This document shows, one piece after another, positions 20,758-31,233 of a stretch of 64,000 nucleotides of DNA. This DNA is from Patiria miniata (lineage: Eukaryota; Echinodermata; Asteroidea; Valvatida; Asterinidae), in NCBI RefSeq assembly GCF_015706575.1, contig NW_024037057.1, positions 744,001 through 808,000 of the forward strand, given 5' to 3'. The translations under genes and the position numbers were made by a program. Position 1 is the first letter of the stretch. Every line of letters begins with the position of its first letter. The notes below the pieces were generated by a model, which saw only the letters and a program-made list of their open reading frames with translations, was not told the DNA's origin and ran no database searches.

Positions 20758-20985
20758 AAACGCTCCTATTTTAACCAAAATTAATTTCCTGGGCTGAAAC
20801 TCGGACTTAATATCCTTAATATAAAATACTTTAATTTGCGACACATCAACACAACTTAGAAATTCCTAGTTTTTGAGTAAAAGCCATATATCTATTTCGT
20901 GATACCCTTGTGGAGACATATTGCCCTGTGGAGACGTAATACAATCTGTTATTCCCTGCATTGTCCACAGGGATACTATGTGTGT
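20758..20985 (+). repeat. Partial copy of the 7330-7500 repeat
   Basis: Matches 7330-7500 through GAAATTCCTAGTTTTTGAG and CATATATCTATTTCGTGA, then diverges. It is also inverted relative to 23212-23345 at the end of block A. Confidence 0.6.
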
Positions 20986-21289
20986 GTGTTACTGTTTATC
21001 CAGAAAGACTTTTTCATCTTAATGAACAGAAGGATACTTTCCTCACAATAAGTGGTCTCGTGCAAACAATTGAGTACCGTAATATTTAATTAAACAACAC
21101 AACATCAAGAATGGAATAATAATTTCTCCCCAGTATTGAGTCCAAGCCTTGAAAGTGATCTCTTCCTTCTGTACGATTTTGTAAAATACATTTCCCGTAT
21201 TTTCCCCCTTTTTTGTAAGAAAGAATCGGAACAGCCATTTTAAACTAAAATGTCATGCAGTTATCCACGGCCGAGCAACTAAACCACAA

Positions 21290-23780
21290 TGAACTATGCA
21301 TGAACTGTATGGTAACATATACCGTGCCTCTGACGTCGTAAGCGATATCACTCGACGCAAAACTTTTTCGTCTTCAGCATACGAGAAGTTTCAGGCACCT
21401 ACCAATTGGGCCCTACCATGCTCATTCAATATTTTTTTTTTGAAATCGTGAGCTGTGACCATGTAGGCTACTATAGTGTTCTCGAAAACTCGCATTTATA
21501 TAGTGCTTTACACTTCTAGTGTTGTGCATCGGGTTGGGTTGACGAGGCAAAACCAACCCGAGAGATTTATTTCGTAAACCGAATCCGAACTGAAACTGAA
21601 CTGTTCTACCTTTATTCAAGAACTCATTTTTTTCCAAGGACAATTAAATTATGGAATGACCTGCCCCAACACATCACTGTGTCCGCTTTTTGCGCCTGAA
21701 CTGACCCGCTTTGCGTCAAGAAAATGTAGGCTTTCAGTAACTGAATCATGCCGTGCGGCACTCACAACGAGATTTACTGTACTAGTAGGCCTACATGCTC
21801 ACCCTTCTATTGGATCATTCGCATGTGCAAGATGTTTGAACACGTATACAAAAGAGCAATAGTCTGGTGCCTGCATCTGCGTTTACATTATCGTTTGTTT
21901 TTATATGCCGTGTCTAGGGTATAAACAGAGTCAAATCTGTCGCAGTGCGAGCACAGCGTGAGTCATGAAAACATGATATTTTTTTTAAATTAAACAGTTA
22001 CCATCTTATTAAACAACATGCAGAATCACATTGCATATTAATATGAACAACTTCGTCGCTTTGCTCACGAAGTGACAAAAACCTCAAAATTCGACAAAAG
22101 TTCATCCAGAGATAATCGCATTTGAAGTTATTCATTTTTTCAAATGACAATTTGGACTGCTTCGCAGTAACAGATTTCAAAAATGCTTGCATTGTCCGAA
22201 AACTTATGATTTGCTCTTTGCTAATTCACAATTGTTTGTTAAAAATAGTTCCTATTTAAACAGTAATTCATTAATAACACTTTTTTGCACTTCGTCAGAA
22301 CATCAATACTTTGGGTCCCACATTTCCCCCATTACTTTGTACATAATTTTTGTCATTTCGTTGACGCAACAAACTTGTTACTTTTGCGCGTCATACGACA
22401 GTTGAGCGCGCGAGTCTGTTGGGTCCATAGAGGGCGACAGCGCGTCCACACGCGCGGACTTGAATGAGGGGGTCACGTGCTTGAGGAAAGATACAATTAA
22501 TGCGCAAAATCGTGACGAACGCAACGCCGTTTACGTGCACAGTGCACCATGCATTGCTAACGTGTGTGCGCATCGCGTAAAAACTCGTTACGCATTTCTA
22601 GCTTCGCGCGCGTTGAGCTAGGTCACGTGCTGCAGGAAAGATACATTTAGCTCCAATACTTTCCATTACATTTTGAAACAGGATACAGGAAGTTTCCTAT
22701 CCAGGGCTTACTATAGGAAACAAGGTTGGAAAAGAAGTAAACACTCGGGACGAGGTTGGTTACAGACGGCAAACTTTGTGTTCGCACCGCTCGCAATGAC
22801 TCTGCACTAAATAGTGTGAATTTCCATTCGGTTTCGGTTTATTTCGAGTTTTTCCCCCAAATGGCTTTTAACCGACCCGAGCAGTGGTTTTTTGGGGGAG
22901 ACTTCAAGAGTACAGTCAACTAATGAACTGGATGTGGGTAAAAGGGTAAAATATAATTGTTTTGCCTGGATATGTTAGCCTTGACTGCAAGGCTGTGCTG
23001 CGTCAGAGGGTGTGCATCACTGACCAACCGGCCCCCACACAAAACAAAATGCAGCAACTGTGGGAGCCGGGTCCAGTGACGTGCATCCGCCGACACACGC
23101 AAGGTGGAGTTGTCTGCGTGTTTATCGAGATCTGTTACACGGAACCCTCTGGAGACATGTGCACAATAGGGAACAAACGATTGTATACGTCAATATATTG
23201 GCAATTTATATAGGTGAATACGTCTCCCCAAGATTATCTCGAAGTAAATATATATGGATTTGACTAAAACAGGAGGAATTTTCAAGGTGTGTTGTTGAAG
23301 AGTTTTATTCATTGGATATTAAGTCCAAATTTCAGCCCAGGAAATTCATTCTGGTAAAAAAAAAAGAAGATTGACGCATAGTATTGGACACACACGTGCA
23401 ACTTCAACGATGAATTGAGGACAAGAACTAAATCGAGGACGACCTCGATTAGAGAACGTGTACAAAACCAATGAAAGCTGTTGCAAGAAAGTTAAAGGAA
23501 CAGAGTGTACGCAAAGAAAAAAAGGAAGAGGAGCCATAGCAAATCCTCGATGTACACAATAAGCGAACCTGTGTGGCTACGGATGTGTTAAACTGTACAG
23601 TATATCGAATAAGAGTGAGGACTTGGGGACAGAAATGGGCCTTGCCATCTATAGAAAAATACTGTAATCATTCACATTAATCATTGTCATAGACATTAAT
23701 CTTTTTTTTATATATTGCCTTCTTTTATTTATTCCTTTATTGTTTTTAATCAATTTTACCGTGTATTTGTCCTTGAAATG
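21290..23780 (+). repeat. Long duplicated segment, block A
   Basis: Matches block B (25760-29270) over most of its length, from GCCTCTGACGTCGTAAGCGA near 21328 through CATCGGGTTGGGTTGACGAG, TTGACTGCAAGGCTGTGCTG and TGGCTACGGATGTG to a common T-rich end. It carries no recognisable gene. Together with exon copies 1 and 2 it defines a tandem segmental duplication. Block A lacks the inserts seen in block B at 26571-27171 and 27589-28118, and holds a foreign LINE patch at 21610-21679. Shorter relics of the same family occur at 3431, 7330, 20758 and about 53620, so part of it is a dispersed repeat. Confidence 0.75.
21610..21679 (+). repeat. 70-bp LINE patch identical to 7082-7151
   Basis: A 70-base stretch identical by eye to the C-terminal coding part of the CR1-like LINE at 7082-7151. 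It replaces about 120 bases of A+C-rich sequence that block B keeps at about 26063-26168; the flanks on both sides match block B. Confidence 0.85.
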
Positions 23781-24499
23781 TATCAATGGCAAGCAGTATG
23801 AACGGGCCTACTTCAGCCAAACTCCCGCTTAGACGCGTGATACCTGCCCGCACAGGTGGCAATTACCATGAATGCCTGTCAACGAAGGCCCACAGAGCTT
23901 AAGCGCTTCACTGCACACGGCAGCTTTCAAATTTGCAGGGCTTTGCACTGCTCGATCCGATGTCGAATTCTGTCAAGCCAGCTAATTATATTTTTGATAT
24001 AAATGATAATACCTTTTTTTTATTGTGACAAGTGATAACTACATAACCATGTTAACGCCGAGCACAATATCGATTTTAGCTTTAAAATGAGCTGTGAAAG
24101 GCCACATTTGTGTTATCGGCGCGAGACCACATCTCTCTGCAGTTTTGTTTTATGAAAGCCTAATTAAAAAGGAGATTTGGGTAAACAGTGTTCTCGAAAA
24201 AAAACATCGAATTTGACGTTCTTTTCACGGGTAAATACTTCATCAAGACGACAAAAACTGCACAATACCATCTGTTATATCTTGATTTTTTTTGGGGGGG
24301 GGGGTTTATACAATAATGGAACAAGTTTATCTTACATAATGGGTGGTTTTGTGAGTATATCCGTTTTAGATATCTTACGAAAAACCTACAAAACGGCACA
24401 CCATTTGCGGTTAACATGCCAATGGGTTTTAAGGCCCGTTATCACGCGTCCAATTAAGGTTTAAGTGCATTTTGTAATAGAGCTCAGAACAGTCGTTCG
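23781..24499. other. No gene recognised
   Basis: Sequence between blocks A and B. The phrase GAACGGGCCTACTT near 23802 resembles the start of modules 4 and 5 (54610, 55995), so a decayed module start may lie here. A short poly-G run lies at about 24290. Confidence 0.4.
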
Positions 24500-25153
24500 T
24501 CCTTGTGTGTAGGATCCGTGGCATAACTCTCCCAAATAAAGTATTTGTCGGGTATTAGTACACATTTTAGCACAGGCGTTCGGCGTTCCCAAAACCCGTC
24601 CCCCAAAAGCCGTCCCCAAAACCTGCGCCTGAATGGAAGTTGGTAGGCTTGATTGATAGCCAACAAATCACAATAAGCTAGCTACTCAGGCATAGCATAG
24701 TGACCTTGCATTCTGTGGCGGGTCGTATTGTTCCTTTGGATACCAACCATGGGCGTCGCGAGGGGGGGGGGGCAAGGGTGGCACTTGCCCCCCCCCCCCT
24801 GGAAAAGCAAAAAAAAAAAAAAAAAAAAGAAGAAGAAAAAGAGGCGCAAAGACAAAGTGGTGTAAATTTAATGAGTTGGGGGGGGGGGCAAAATGTCCCT
24901 GCCCCCCTCTAAAACTGATAAATCGAGAATGTGTTGAGATATACAAGCATTTTTTGGCAAAAAAAAAATTTTGGCCCCCCCTCTAGAAAAAATCCTGGCG
25001 ACGCCCATGATACCAACTGCGAAGTTCAGAGGCTAGCAGTGCCAAGTAAAGGTGAATTGAGAATGTTCGGTAGTTAGAATGTTTCGGAGCTGATGACAGA
25101 CACGGATGGACAGAAAAAGTTGGTCTTGATTCGAAGTTGATCCTTCAGGAATC
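24500..25153 (+). promoter_or_regulatory. Promoter-like module, copy 2
   Basis: Matches copy 1 (19010-19514) closely from TTAGTACACATTTTAGCAC through GATTGATAGCCAACAAATCA to GACACGGATGGACAG just before the exon. It contains a 262-bp MITE (24748-25009) that copy 1 lacks. Part of copy 1, including the TGACGTCA element, is missing here. Confidence 0.5.
24748..25009. mobile_element. hAT-like MITE with 8-bp target duplication
   Basis: Begins CATGGGCGTCGCGAGG and ends CCTGGCGACGCCCATG, an imperfect terminal inverted repeat of about 16 bp. It is flanked by ATACCAAC on both sides (24740-24747 and 25010-25017), the 8-bp duplication typical of hAT transposition. The homologous site in copy 1 is empty. 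G, C and A runs fill the subterminal parts. Relatives are at 53733, 54133 and 55083. Confidence 0.85.
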
Positions 25154-25232
25154 ATGGACAACGAGTGCAGAAATCGGACTCTACCTTTTCTTCTGGTCTT
25201 TCTAACTGTCTGGCCACCATTTACACAAGCAG
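25154..25232 (+). pseudogene. Signal-peptide exon, copy 2, with altered splice donor
   Basis: Aligned with 19515-19593 without a gap: same ATG context, 26 codons, a similar hydrophobic core TLPFLLVFLTVW and FTQA in place of FAQA. The bases after the exon read GAACGT where copy 1 has GTATGT, so the original donor is lost. A GTAAGG eight bases further (25241) could act as a replacement donor, extending the exon to 29 codons and changing the intron phase from 1 to 0. Several amino acids differ but the signal-peptide character is kept. This is either a pseudogene exon or a diverged paralogue. Confidence 0.5.
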
Positions 25233-26570
25233 GAACGTCTGTAAGGCCTGTTTTAGACGCCGTGCTTATGCCGTGTCGAATTAAATTGAATTGAGCGCGA
25301 CGTTAGCACGGCATAAGCGAGGCAGTGGTTTCAAACGTCGAACTTAATTACAAACGCCCAGTCGAATTTTAAATAAATCCAACATGGCGGACCAAAAGTC
25401 ACAACAACAAATATGTGTTTTGTGCTCTTAATCCATTAGAGTTGCATGATAAAAACGAATTTTGCCTCAACAGGTACTCCTCAAGTACTTATTACCGGAG
25501 GAAAGTTTTACTAGTGTCCATTATTGTAGTCCTTTTATTGTCATGGCCGGATGAGAACGTTACGCTTTTAAAAATATTCAGAACTCTCACAGGTATTAAG
25601 CTGCATAGAAAAATGATGATCTATATGTCATCTTTCATTTTCTTTCCATTTGGTTGACCATTGACTTTTCAAAAAATTCTCACCCAAAGAAGACGACCCT
25701 TTTTTTCCCAAAGCGCAAAAGTACCCATCTTGAAAAACAATCCCTCCACAACATAGCACTGTGAACTATATGCATGAACTGTACGGTAACACATACCGTG
25801 CCTCTGACGTCGTAAGCGATACCACTCGACGCAAAACTTTTTCGTCTTCAGCATACGAGAAGTCTCAGGCACCTACCAATTGGCCCCTACCGTGCTCATT
25901 AATTTTTTTTTTTTTTGAAATCGTGAGCTGTGACCATCGAAAACTCGCATTTATATAGTGCTTTACACTAGTGTTGTGCATCGGGTTGGGTTGACGAGGC
26001 AAAACCAACCCGAGAGATTTATTTCGTAAACCGAATCCGAATTGAAACTGAATTGTTCTACCTTAAACCGACCAGACCCGACCCGACAATAATTCAACCA
26101 AAACCGACCCGAACCGACTCGAAACCGAGCCGACCCGAAACAAAACCGAACATCTCGCTTCGGCAAATGTGTCCGCCTTTTGCGCCTGAACTGACCAGCA
26201 TCGCGTCAAGAAAATGTCGGCTTTCAGTAACTGAATAATGCCGTGCAGCACTCACATTGCTACTTACTGTACTAGTAGGCCTACATGCTCGATCCTAGGG
26301 TGTCGAGCTGTACGCGCCCATCACTACTTACTCTCTCACCCTGGTATTGGATCATTCGCATGTACAACATGTTTGAACACGTATACAAATGAGCAATATT
26401 CTGGTGCCTGCATCTGCGTTTACATTATCGTTTGTTTTTACATGCCGTGTCTAGGGTAAAAACAGAGTCAATTCGTCGCAGTGCGAGCACAGCGTGAGTT
26501 ATGAAAACATGATATTTTATTAAACGATCTTTGACGATCTTATTAAACAACATGCAGAATCACATTTCAT

Positions 26571-27021
26571 ATTCATAAATACCTAAGACAGTTTACGCAT
26601 TCCTATTGGTCGAGTGCCCGTCACGTGGCCGGTCTTAAACGGATGATAAAGACATGGCTAGCTGGTCTTAAACACTTTTCCAGTGTCACAATAAAATGTG
26701 GACTCCTAAAAATCCAGTGCCTCTTATCGTTTCATTGGTTGAACGTTCACAATCTTAACGTAGGCATGCGCAACACTACCAGGGAGTCAGAATTTTAAAG
26801 TTCTAAATTCAAAACGCAACGCTCTGCGCGACATCGCGCAGAACATGATACGCGCGCGTCAATCTCCATAAAAGGGTTGTTTTCTTCTTACTCGCCAGCA
26901 GAACACTCCATTATTTTGCAAGAGGGATGTTTCAAAAAGCATAAAGTGAATTTGTTGAACAAAATCGGGATGTTTTGAACGAATTATATGATTTTTTCTT
27001 ACCGAAAAGGTATTTATGAAT
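26571..27021. mobile_element. MITE with 14-bp terminal inverted repeats
   Basis: Begins ATTCATAAATACCT and ends AGGTATTTATGAAT, perfect reverse complements. The 451-bp unit is absent from block A at the corresponding position (about 22033). It is non-coding. A foldback hairpin follows directly at 27022. Confidence 0.65.
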
Positions 27022-27171
27022 GGGAATAAATATGTGCTCCGTCGGTATTTATCACTTAGAGTCTGGGTGCTGATAATTACCTTCGCCTCCGGCTTGGGTA
27101 ATTATCAGCACCCAGACTCTAAGTGGTCTTAAACAGAGTGATAAAAACCTCCGAAGCACACATTTATTCCC
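27022..27171. repeat. Foldback hairpin element, 150 bp
   Basis: A 28-bp perfect inverted repeat (27054-27081 and 27097-27124, starting ACTTAGAGTCTGGGTGCTGA) closes on a 15-base loop. The arms extend imperfectly outwards to GGGAATAAAT at 27022 and ATTTATTCCC at 27162-27171. It is absent from block A and probably a foldback MITE next to, or part of, the preceding insert. Confidence 0.75.
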
Positions 27172-27588
27172 TTATTAATATGAACAAATTCGTCGCTTTG
27201 CTCACGAAGTGACAAAAAACTCAAAATTCGACAAAAGTTCATCCAGAGATAATCGCATTTGAAGTTATTCATTCTTTCAAATGACAATTTTGACTGCTTC
27301 GCATTAACAGATGTCGAAAATGCTTGCATTGTCCGAAAACTTATGATTTGCTCTTTGCTAATTCACAGTTGTTTGTTAAAAATAGTTCTTAATTAAACAG
27401 TAATACATTAATAACACTTTTTTGCACTTCGTGAGAACATCAATACTTTGGGTCCCACATTTTCCCCTTTACTTTGTACATAGTTTTTGTCATTTCGTTG
27501 ACGCAACAAACTTGTTACGTTTGTGCTGGAGGAAAGATACAGTTAATGCGCGAAATCGTGACGACCGCAACGTCGTTTACGTGCACAG

Positions 27589-28118
27589 CAACCTCGTGCC
27601 CAGTGGGTACGATCTTGCAGCGCCATGTTGTTTCCCATCATGCCTTGCGCGATCGTAACCCCTGGAATTGTGTAATTTAAATATACCAAAATACGGTACA
27701 TTATAATAAGGGCTGCAGTTTATCCGTTTTACGTGCCGACGCCATCTTTAAAATGTTAAAAGTTGTGATTTTGAAGAATCAATCGTTTGGACGTTGTGTT
27801 AATTAGCAAAGATTTGTATTTAATGTACGTACCCATTACGTGCCTTTACAACCACAGATACAGGGTTTTTTTTAGCGAAAAACGCGGCTGACATAATCTA
27901 TATCGTACAGGCTTCGCGACTTTTGAATCATAATTTTTTTTTTGTACGTGACGTTACTTGCAAAGCTAAGCGCGCGAGCGCATTATGAGCGCGCCCGGCG
28001 TGCAATCTTCGAAATGCCCGCGCAGTACGCTGTGAATAGCCATTCAGTGTCATTTACGTCATCATCATAGCCAGGAGTTAGTGTAAGGAAGGAGAGCGCG
28101 CCCCTGGAGTCGAGGCTG
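27589..28118. mobile_element. 530-bp MITE with 9-bp target duplication
   Basis: Flanked by CGTGCACAG on both sides (27580-27588 and 28119-28127). The termini CAACCTCG and CGAGGCTG are near inverted repeats, and CCAG.GG words follow inside each end. Block A has the empty site (about 22532). The right part, with CGCGCAGTACGC, recurs at 60380-60545. Target length and ends suggest a hAT- or Mutator-like non-autonomous element. Confidence 0.7.
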
Positions 28119-29270
28119 CGTGCACAGTGCACCATGCATTGCTAAGGCGTGTGCGCAACGCGTACAAACTCATTACGCATTTCTAGCTTCGCGCGCGTTG
28201 AGCTAGGTCACGAGCTGGAGGAAAGATACATTTAGCTCCATTACTCTCCATTAAATTTCGAAACAGGATACAGGAAGATTCCTATCCAGGGCTTACTATA
28301 GGAAACAAGGTTGGAAAAGAAGTAAACACTCGGGACGAGGTTGGTTACAGACGGCAAACTTTGTGTTCGCACCGCTCGCAATGACTCTGCACTAAATAGT
28401 GCACTATGTGAATTTCCATTCGGTTTCGGTTTATTTCGAGTTTTTCCCCCAAATGGCTTTTAACCGAACCGAGCAGTGGTTTTTTTTGGAAGACTTCAAG
28501 AGTACAGTCAACTAATGAACTGGATGTGGGTAAAAGGGTAAAATATAATTGTTTTGCCTGGATATGTTAGCTTTGACTGCAAGGCTGTGCTGCGTCAGAG
28601 GGTGTGCATCACTGACCAACCGGCCCCCACACAAAACAAAATGCAGCAACAGTGATGTGCATTCGCCGACACACGCAAGGGGGAGTTTCACAACAGGGAA
28701 TAAACGATTGTTTACGTCTCTATAAGGCAATTTCTATAGGTGAATGCGTCTCCCCAAGGTTATCTCGAAATAGATTAATGGATTTGACTCAAACAGGAGG
28801 AATTTCCAAGGTGTGTTGTTGAAGACTTTCACTCATGGGATATTAAGTCCAAATTTCAGCCAAGAAAATTCATTCTGGTTAAAAAAAAAAGAAGTATTTT
28901 GAAAGTACAATTTCAAACTCGAAACTTTTACACGAGACGAACTCGATTAGAGAGCTTGTACAAAACCAATGAGAGCTGTTGCAAGAAAGTAAAAGGAAGA
29001 GAGTATACACAAAGGGAAAAGGAAGAGGAGCCATAGCAAATCCTCTATGTACACAATAAACGAACCTGTGTGGCTACGGATGTGCTAAACTGTACAGTAT
29101 ATCGAATAAGAGTGAGGATTTGGGGACAAAAATAGGCCTTGCCATCTATAGAAAAATACTTTAATCATTCACATTAATCATTGTCATTGACACTTATCCT
29201 TTTTTTATTTATTGCTTTCTTTTATTTATTCCTTTATTGTTTTTAATTAATTTCCAAGTGTATTTGTCTT

Positions 29271-29539
29271 TTTAACGGTTTTTTGTTCATCAATGAAAAT
29301 CTCGCTCGCATTTGACACTCGATGTCCCATTTTACCTTAGCATCATGCGCGTTTACATACCTGCCGTAAGCGCGACCCGTCCCCATAACCCAATCTGATA
29401 ACATCATCGAGTTTCACAGGTCACCATACAAATAGATACCCAGCGCCCAATCTAGCCCACTCTAGTATCTTTGATTATAGCAATATGCGTACAACTTTGT
29501 AATGTTCGCGCAACGCACGGAGGCCGGCCTAAACTTGAC
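29271..29539. other. No gene recognised
   Basis: Short stretch between block B and the next repeat, with nothing recognisable. Confidence 0.4.
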
Positions 29540-29966
29540 GCCAATGTTGGAAATATGTGGATGACCTGACATTTGCAGAGAATCGATTGGTCAAGCCTGG
29601 CTCTATATTGTTTGAGAAATTTGGAAGTGGTCTGAATCATTTGAGTTTCATGCTACTTTGGTTCGCTCATACGCATGAAAAGCAGTTTTACTCTGTGAGT
29701 AACCCAACCTCGTCCCAAGTGCTTTCTTTAATTCCGACCTCGTTTCAAATATTAAGCCCTGGATAGTAATCTTTCTCCTGTATTCGGTCGACAGAGCAAT
29801 TGGCCAGTAATGAATTTATATCGTGTACTTGGAGTTGTTATTTCCAACGTGCATTATGTGTTTTCACGATCATTGTAATTATAACGCCCGCGCCTTCTCT
29901 AAGATACCCTTTTCCTTTCCAATTTGCTCATATTGATATCGTCACCGACACTACGAACCGACACCC
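29540..29966. repeat. Uninterrupted copy of the 8513-9610 repeat
   Basis: Matches 8513-8558 and 9356-9610 in order without the 800-bp insertion. Part of it (29700-29770, CCAACCTCGTCCC through AAGCCCTGGATAG) is the inverse of 22690-22760 and 28290-28345. The right end, GTCACCGACACTACGAACCG, is the inverse of 31437-31465. Confidence 0.6.
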
Positions 29967-30197
29967 AGTGGTCAGCGTTGCAGAAATACAAATCGGAGAA
30001 AAACGTTTTAAAGGTTTGACACGAATTTACTCAGCAAAATAATCAATCTATCTTAGAGGTTTTAGTATCACTTAACGTAAAAATGCTTTAACTACTTAAT
30101 TATAAACGTTATAAATACTGAAAGGTTTGCGGAAACACCATGTGCGAATAATTTCTCAACTAAGAGAATGGTTCTGAAAAAACCAGAGGTATAAACT

Positions 30198-30232
30198 CGA
30201 CGGTCCGGTCAGTATGCTCTGACCGTCTTCAG
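30198..30232 (-). ncRNA. Hammerhead-like motif, left arm
   Basis: Read on the minus strand: CTGAAGA, a stem CGGTCAG/CTGACCG with a six-base loop, then GACCGTCG. The order CTGANGA - stem II - GAAA - stem III is the hammerhead core, but the GAAA part is degenerate here, so activity is unlikely. Confidence 0.45.
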
Positions 30233-30308
30233 GAGAGTGCCTCAACTCTAAGAAAGTGAATACATAAGTAGCAAAAGGCGAAGTCAATGAAGTGTGAAGT
30301 TGCATCCT

Positions 30309-30566
30309 GTGAGGCTCAAGGAACACAGAGCACATGGACGGCGAGGGGATTTTGACAAATCGGCCATTGTCAAACATTCCCACATCAACGACTACAAAGT
30401 TGACTGGGATGCGGCCGAACTCATCGCACCGATCCAGTCCTGGCATCCAAGACGCATACGGGAAGCCATCGAGATCCGCAAGCACAACACAGTTCCGCAA
30501 GACATCGGGTTTCACCTCAACGACATCTGGCTCCCACTTCTCCAGACTGATGGGTCTCCTATACCC
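30309..30566 (+). pseudogene. Penelope-like GIY-YIG endonuclease C-terminal fragment
   Basis: About 85 codons read RLKEHRAHGRRGDFDKSAIV, then an H-x4-H-like stretch and WDAAELI, and RRIREAIEIRKHN. This matches the latter half of the GIY-YIG nuclease of Penelope-like elements, where RL-x-EH and an R-x-x-EA-x-EI helix carry catalytic residues. The GIY and YIG strands themselves are missing on the 5' side. The frame ends in the 44-bp repeat region. Confidence 0.7.
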
Positions 30567-30664
30567 TAGGTCCTCAGCTACCACCTTGGACTGATGGGTC
30601 TCCTATACCCTAGGTCCTCAGCTACTACCTTGGACTGATGGGTCTCCTATACCCTAGGTCCTCC
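30546..30664 (+). repeat. 44-bp tandem repeat, about 2.7 copies
   Basis: Units start at 30546, 30590 and 30634, each reading ACTGATGGGTCTCCTATACC followed by CTAGGTCCTC. The repeats are nearly identical, so the expansion is recent relative to the element. Confidence 0.9.
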
Positions 30665-30822
30665 CTCCACTGACACTGCTACCCTACTGTTCCACTTCAG
30701 TGGGCACCAAGCTTGTTCTAGGATCCTGTCTACTTGGCATCCTCACAGGATGCAACTTCACACTTCATTGACTTCGCCCTTTGCTACTTATGTATTCACT
30801 TTCTTAGAGTTTAGGCACTCTC

Positions 30823-30857
30823 CTGAAGACGGTCAGAGCACACTGACCGGAACGTCG
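30823..30857 (+). ncRNA. Hammerhead-like motif, right arm
   Basis: CTGAAGA, stem CGGTCAG/CTGACCG with loop AGCACA, then GAACGTCG. It is closer to the hammerhead core than the left copy (GAAC for GAAA). Self-cleaving motifs of this type are described in Penelope-like terminal repeats; activity of this copy is doubtful. Confidence 0.5.
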
Positions 30858-30981
30858 AGAAATTGTGTTTCCGCAAACCTTTCATTATTTAGTATCTCCA
30901 CCATGCAAAGCCTCAAATCTTACTTATAAACGTTATATTGTGAAAATATGCTTAGTTAATTAGCAATTAAATACTTAAGAC

Positions 30982-31233
30982 GGGTGTCAGTTCGTGAAAG
31001 CGAAAATGTATGTGTTCTTGAAGGGTGCACGCATGCAATAGTGTAAGGGAGTGTCAGTTAGTAAAAAAAAAATTGACGTGTTTTGGGAGAGTGCGCGCAC
31101 ACACTGCGCATGCGTGCGCGCACTCCCCCAAAACACATCAATTTTCGTTTTTACGAACTGTCACTCCCTAACGCTATTGTATGCGCGCACTCTCAGCAAA
31201 CACGTAAATTTTTGTTTTCACGAACTGACACCC
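30982..31233. repeat. 252-bp near-palindromic foldback element
   Basis: Starts GGGTGTCAGTTCGTGAAA and ends TTTCACGAACTGACACCC, and the whole unit is an imperfect palindrome centred near 31105 on TGCGCATGCGTGCGCGCA-like sequence. A related end (GGGTGTCAGTTCGTG) lies at 31437. It is non-coding; superfamily unknown. Confidence 0.75.

Larger units (their letters stand above)
25760..29270 (+). repeat. Long duplicated segment, block B
   Basis: Counterpart of block A, about 1 kb longer because of inserted elements at 26571-27171 and 27589-28118. It keeps an A+C-rich tract with repeated CCGACCCG words (26063-26150) that was replaced in block A. It ends in the same TTTTATTTATTCCTTTATTG sequence. It contains no recognisable gene; the conserved short minus-strand frames near 27130-27330 look like neutral sequence. 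Confidence 0.75.
30119..30884 (+). mobile_element. Foldback Penelope-like element remnant
   Basis: Long inverted arms (about 30119-30315 and 30739-30884) begin TGAAAGGTTTGCGGAAACAC and end with the complement. Between them lies a GIY-YIG-type endonuclease fragment and a 44-bp tandem repeat. Each arm contains the hammerhead-like motif known from terminal repeats of Penelope-like elements. The reverse transcriptase is absent, so this is a deleted copy. Such elements are reverse-transcribing retroelements distinct from LTR and LINE types. Confidence 0.75.

Noticed and set aside
21998-22192. A short minus-strand frame conserved with 27129-27329 (MNNFKCDYLWMNFCRILxFLSL)
   Set aside because: The conservation follows from the recent block A/B duplication; the differences between the copies are mostly amino-acid-changing, there is no known motif, and surrounding non-coding sequence is just as similar.
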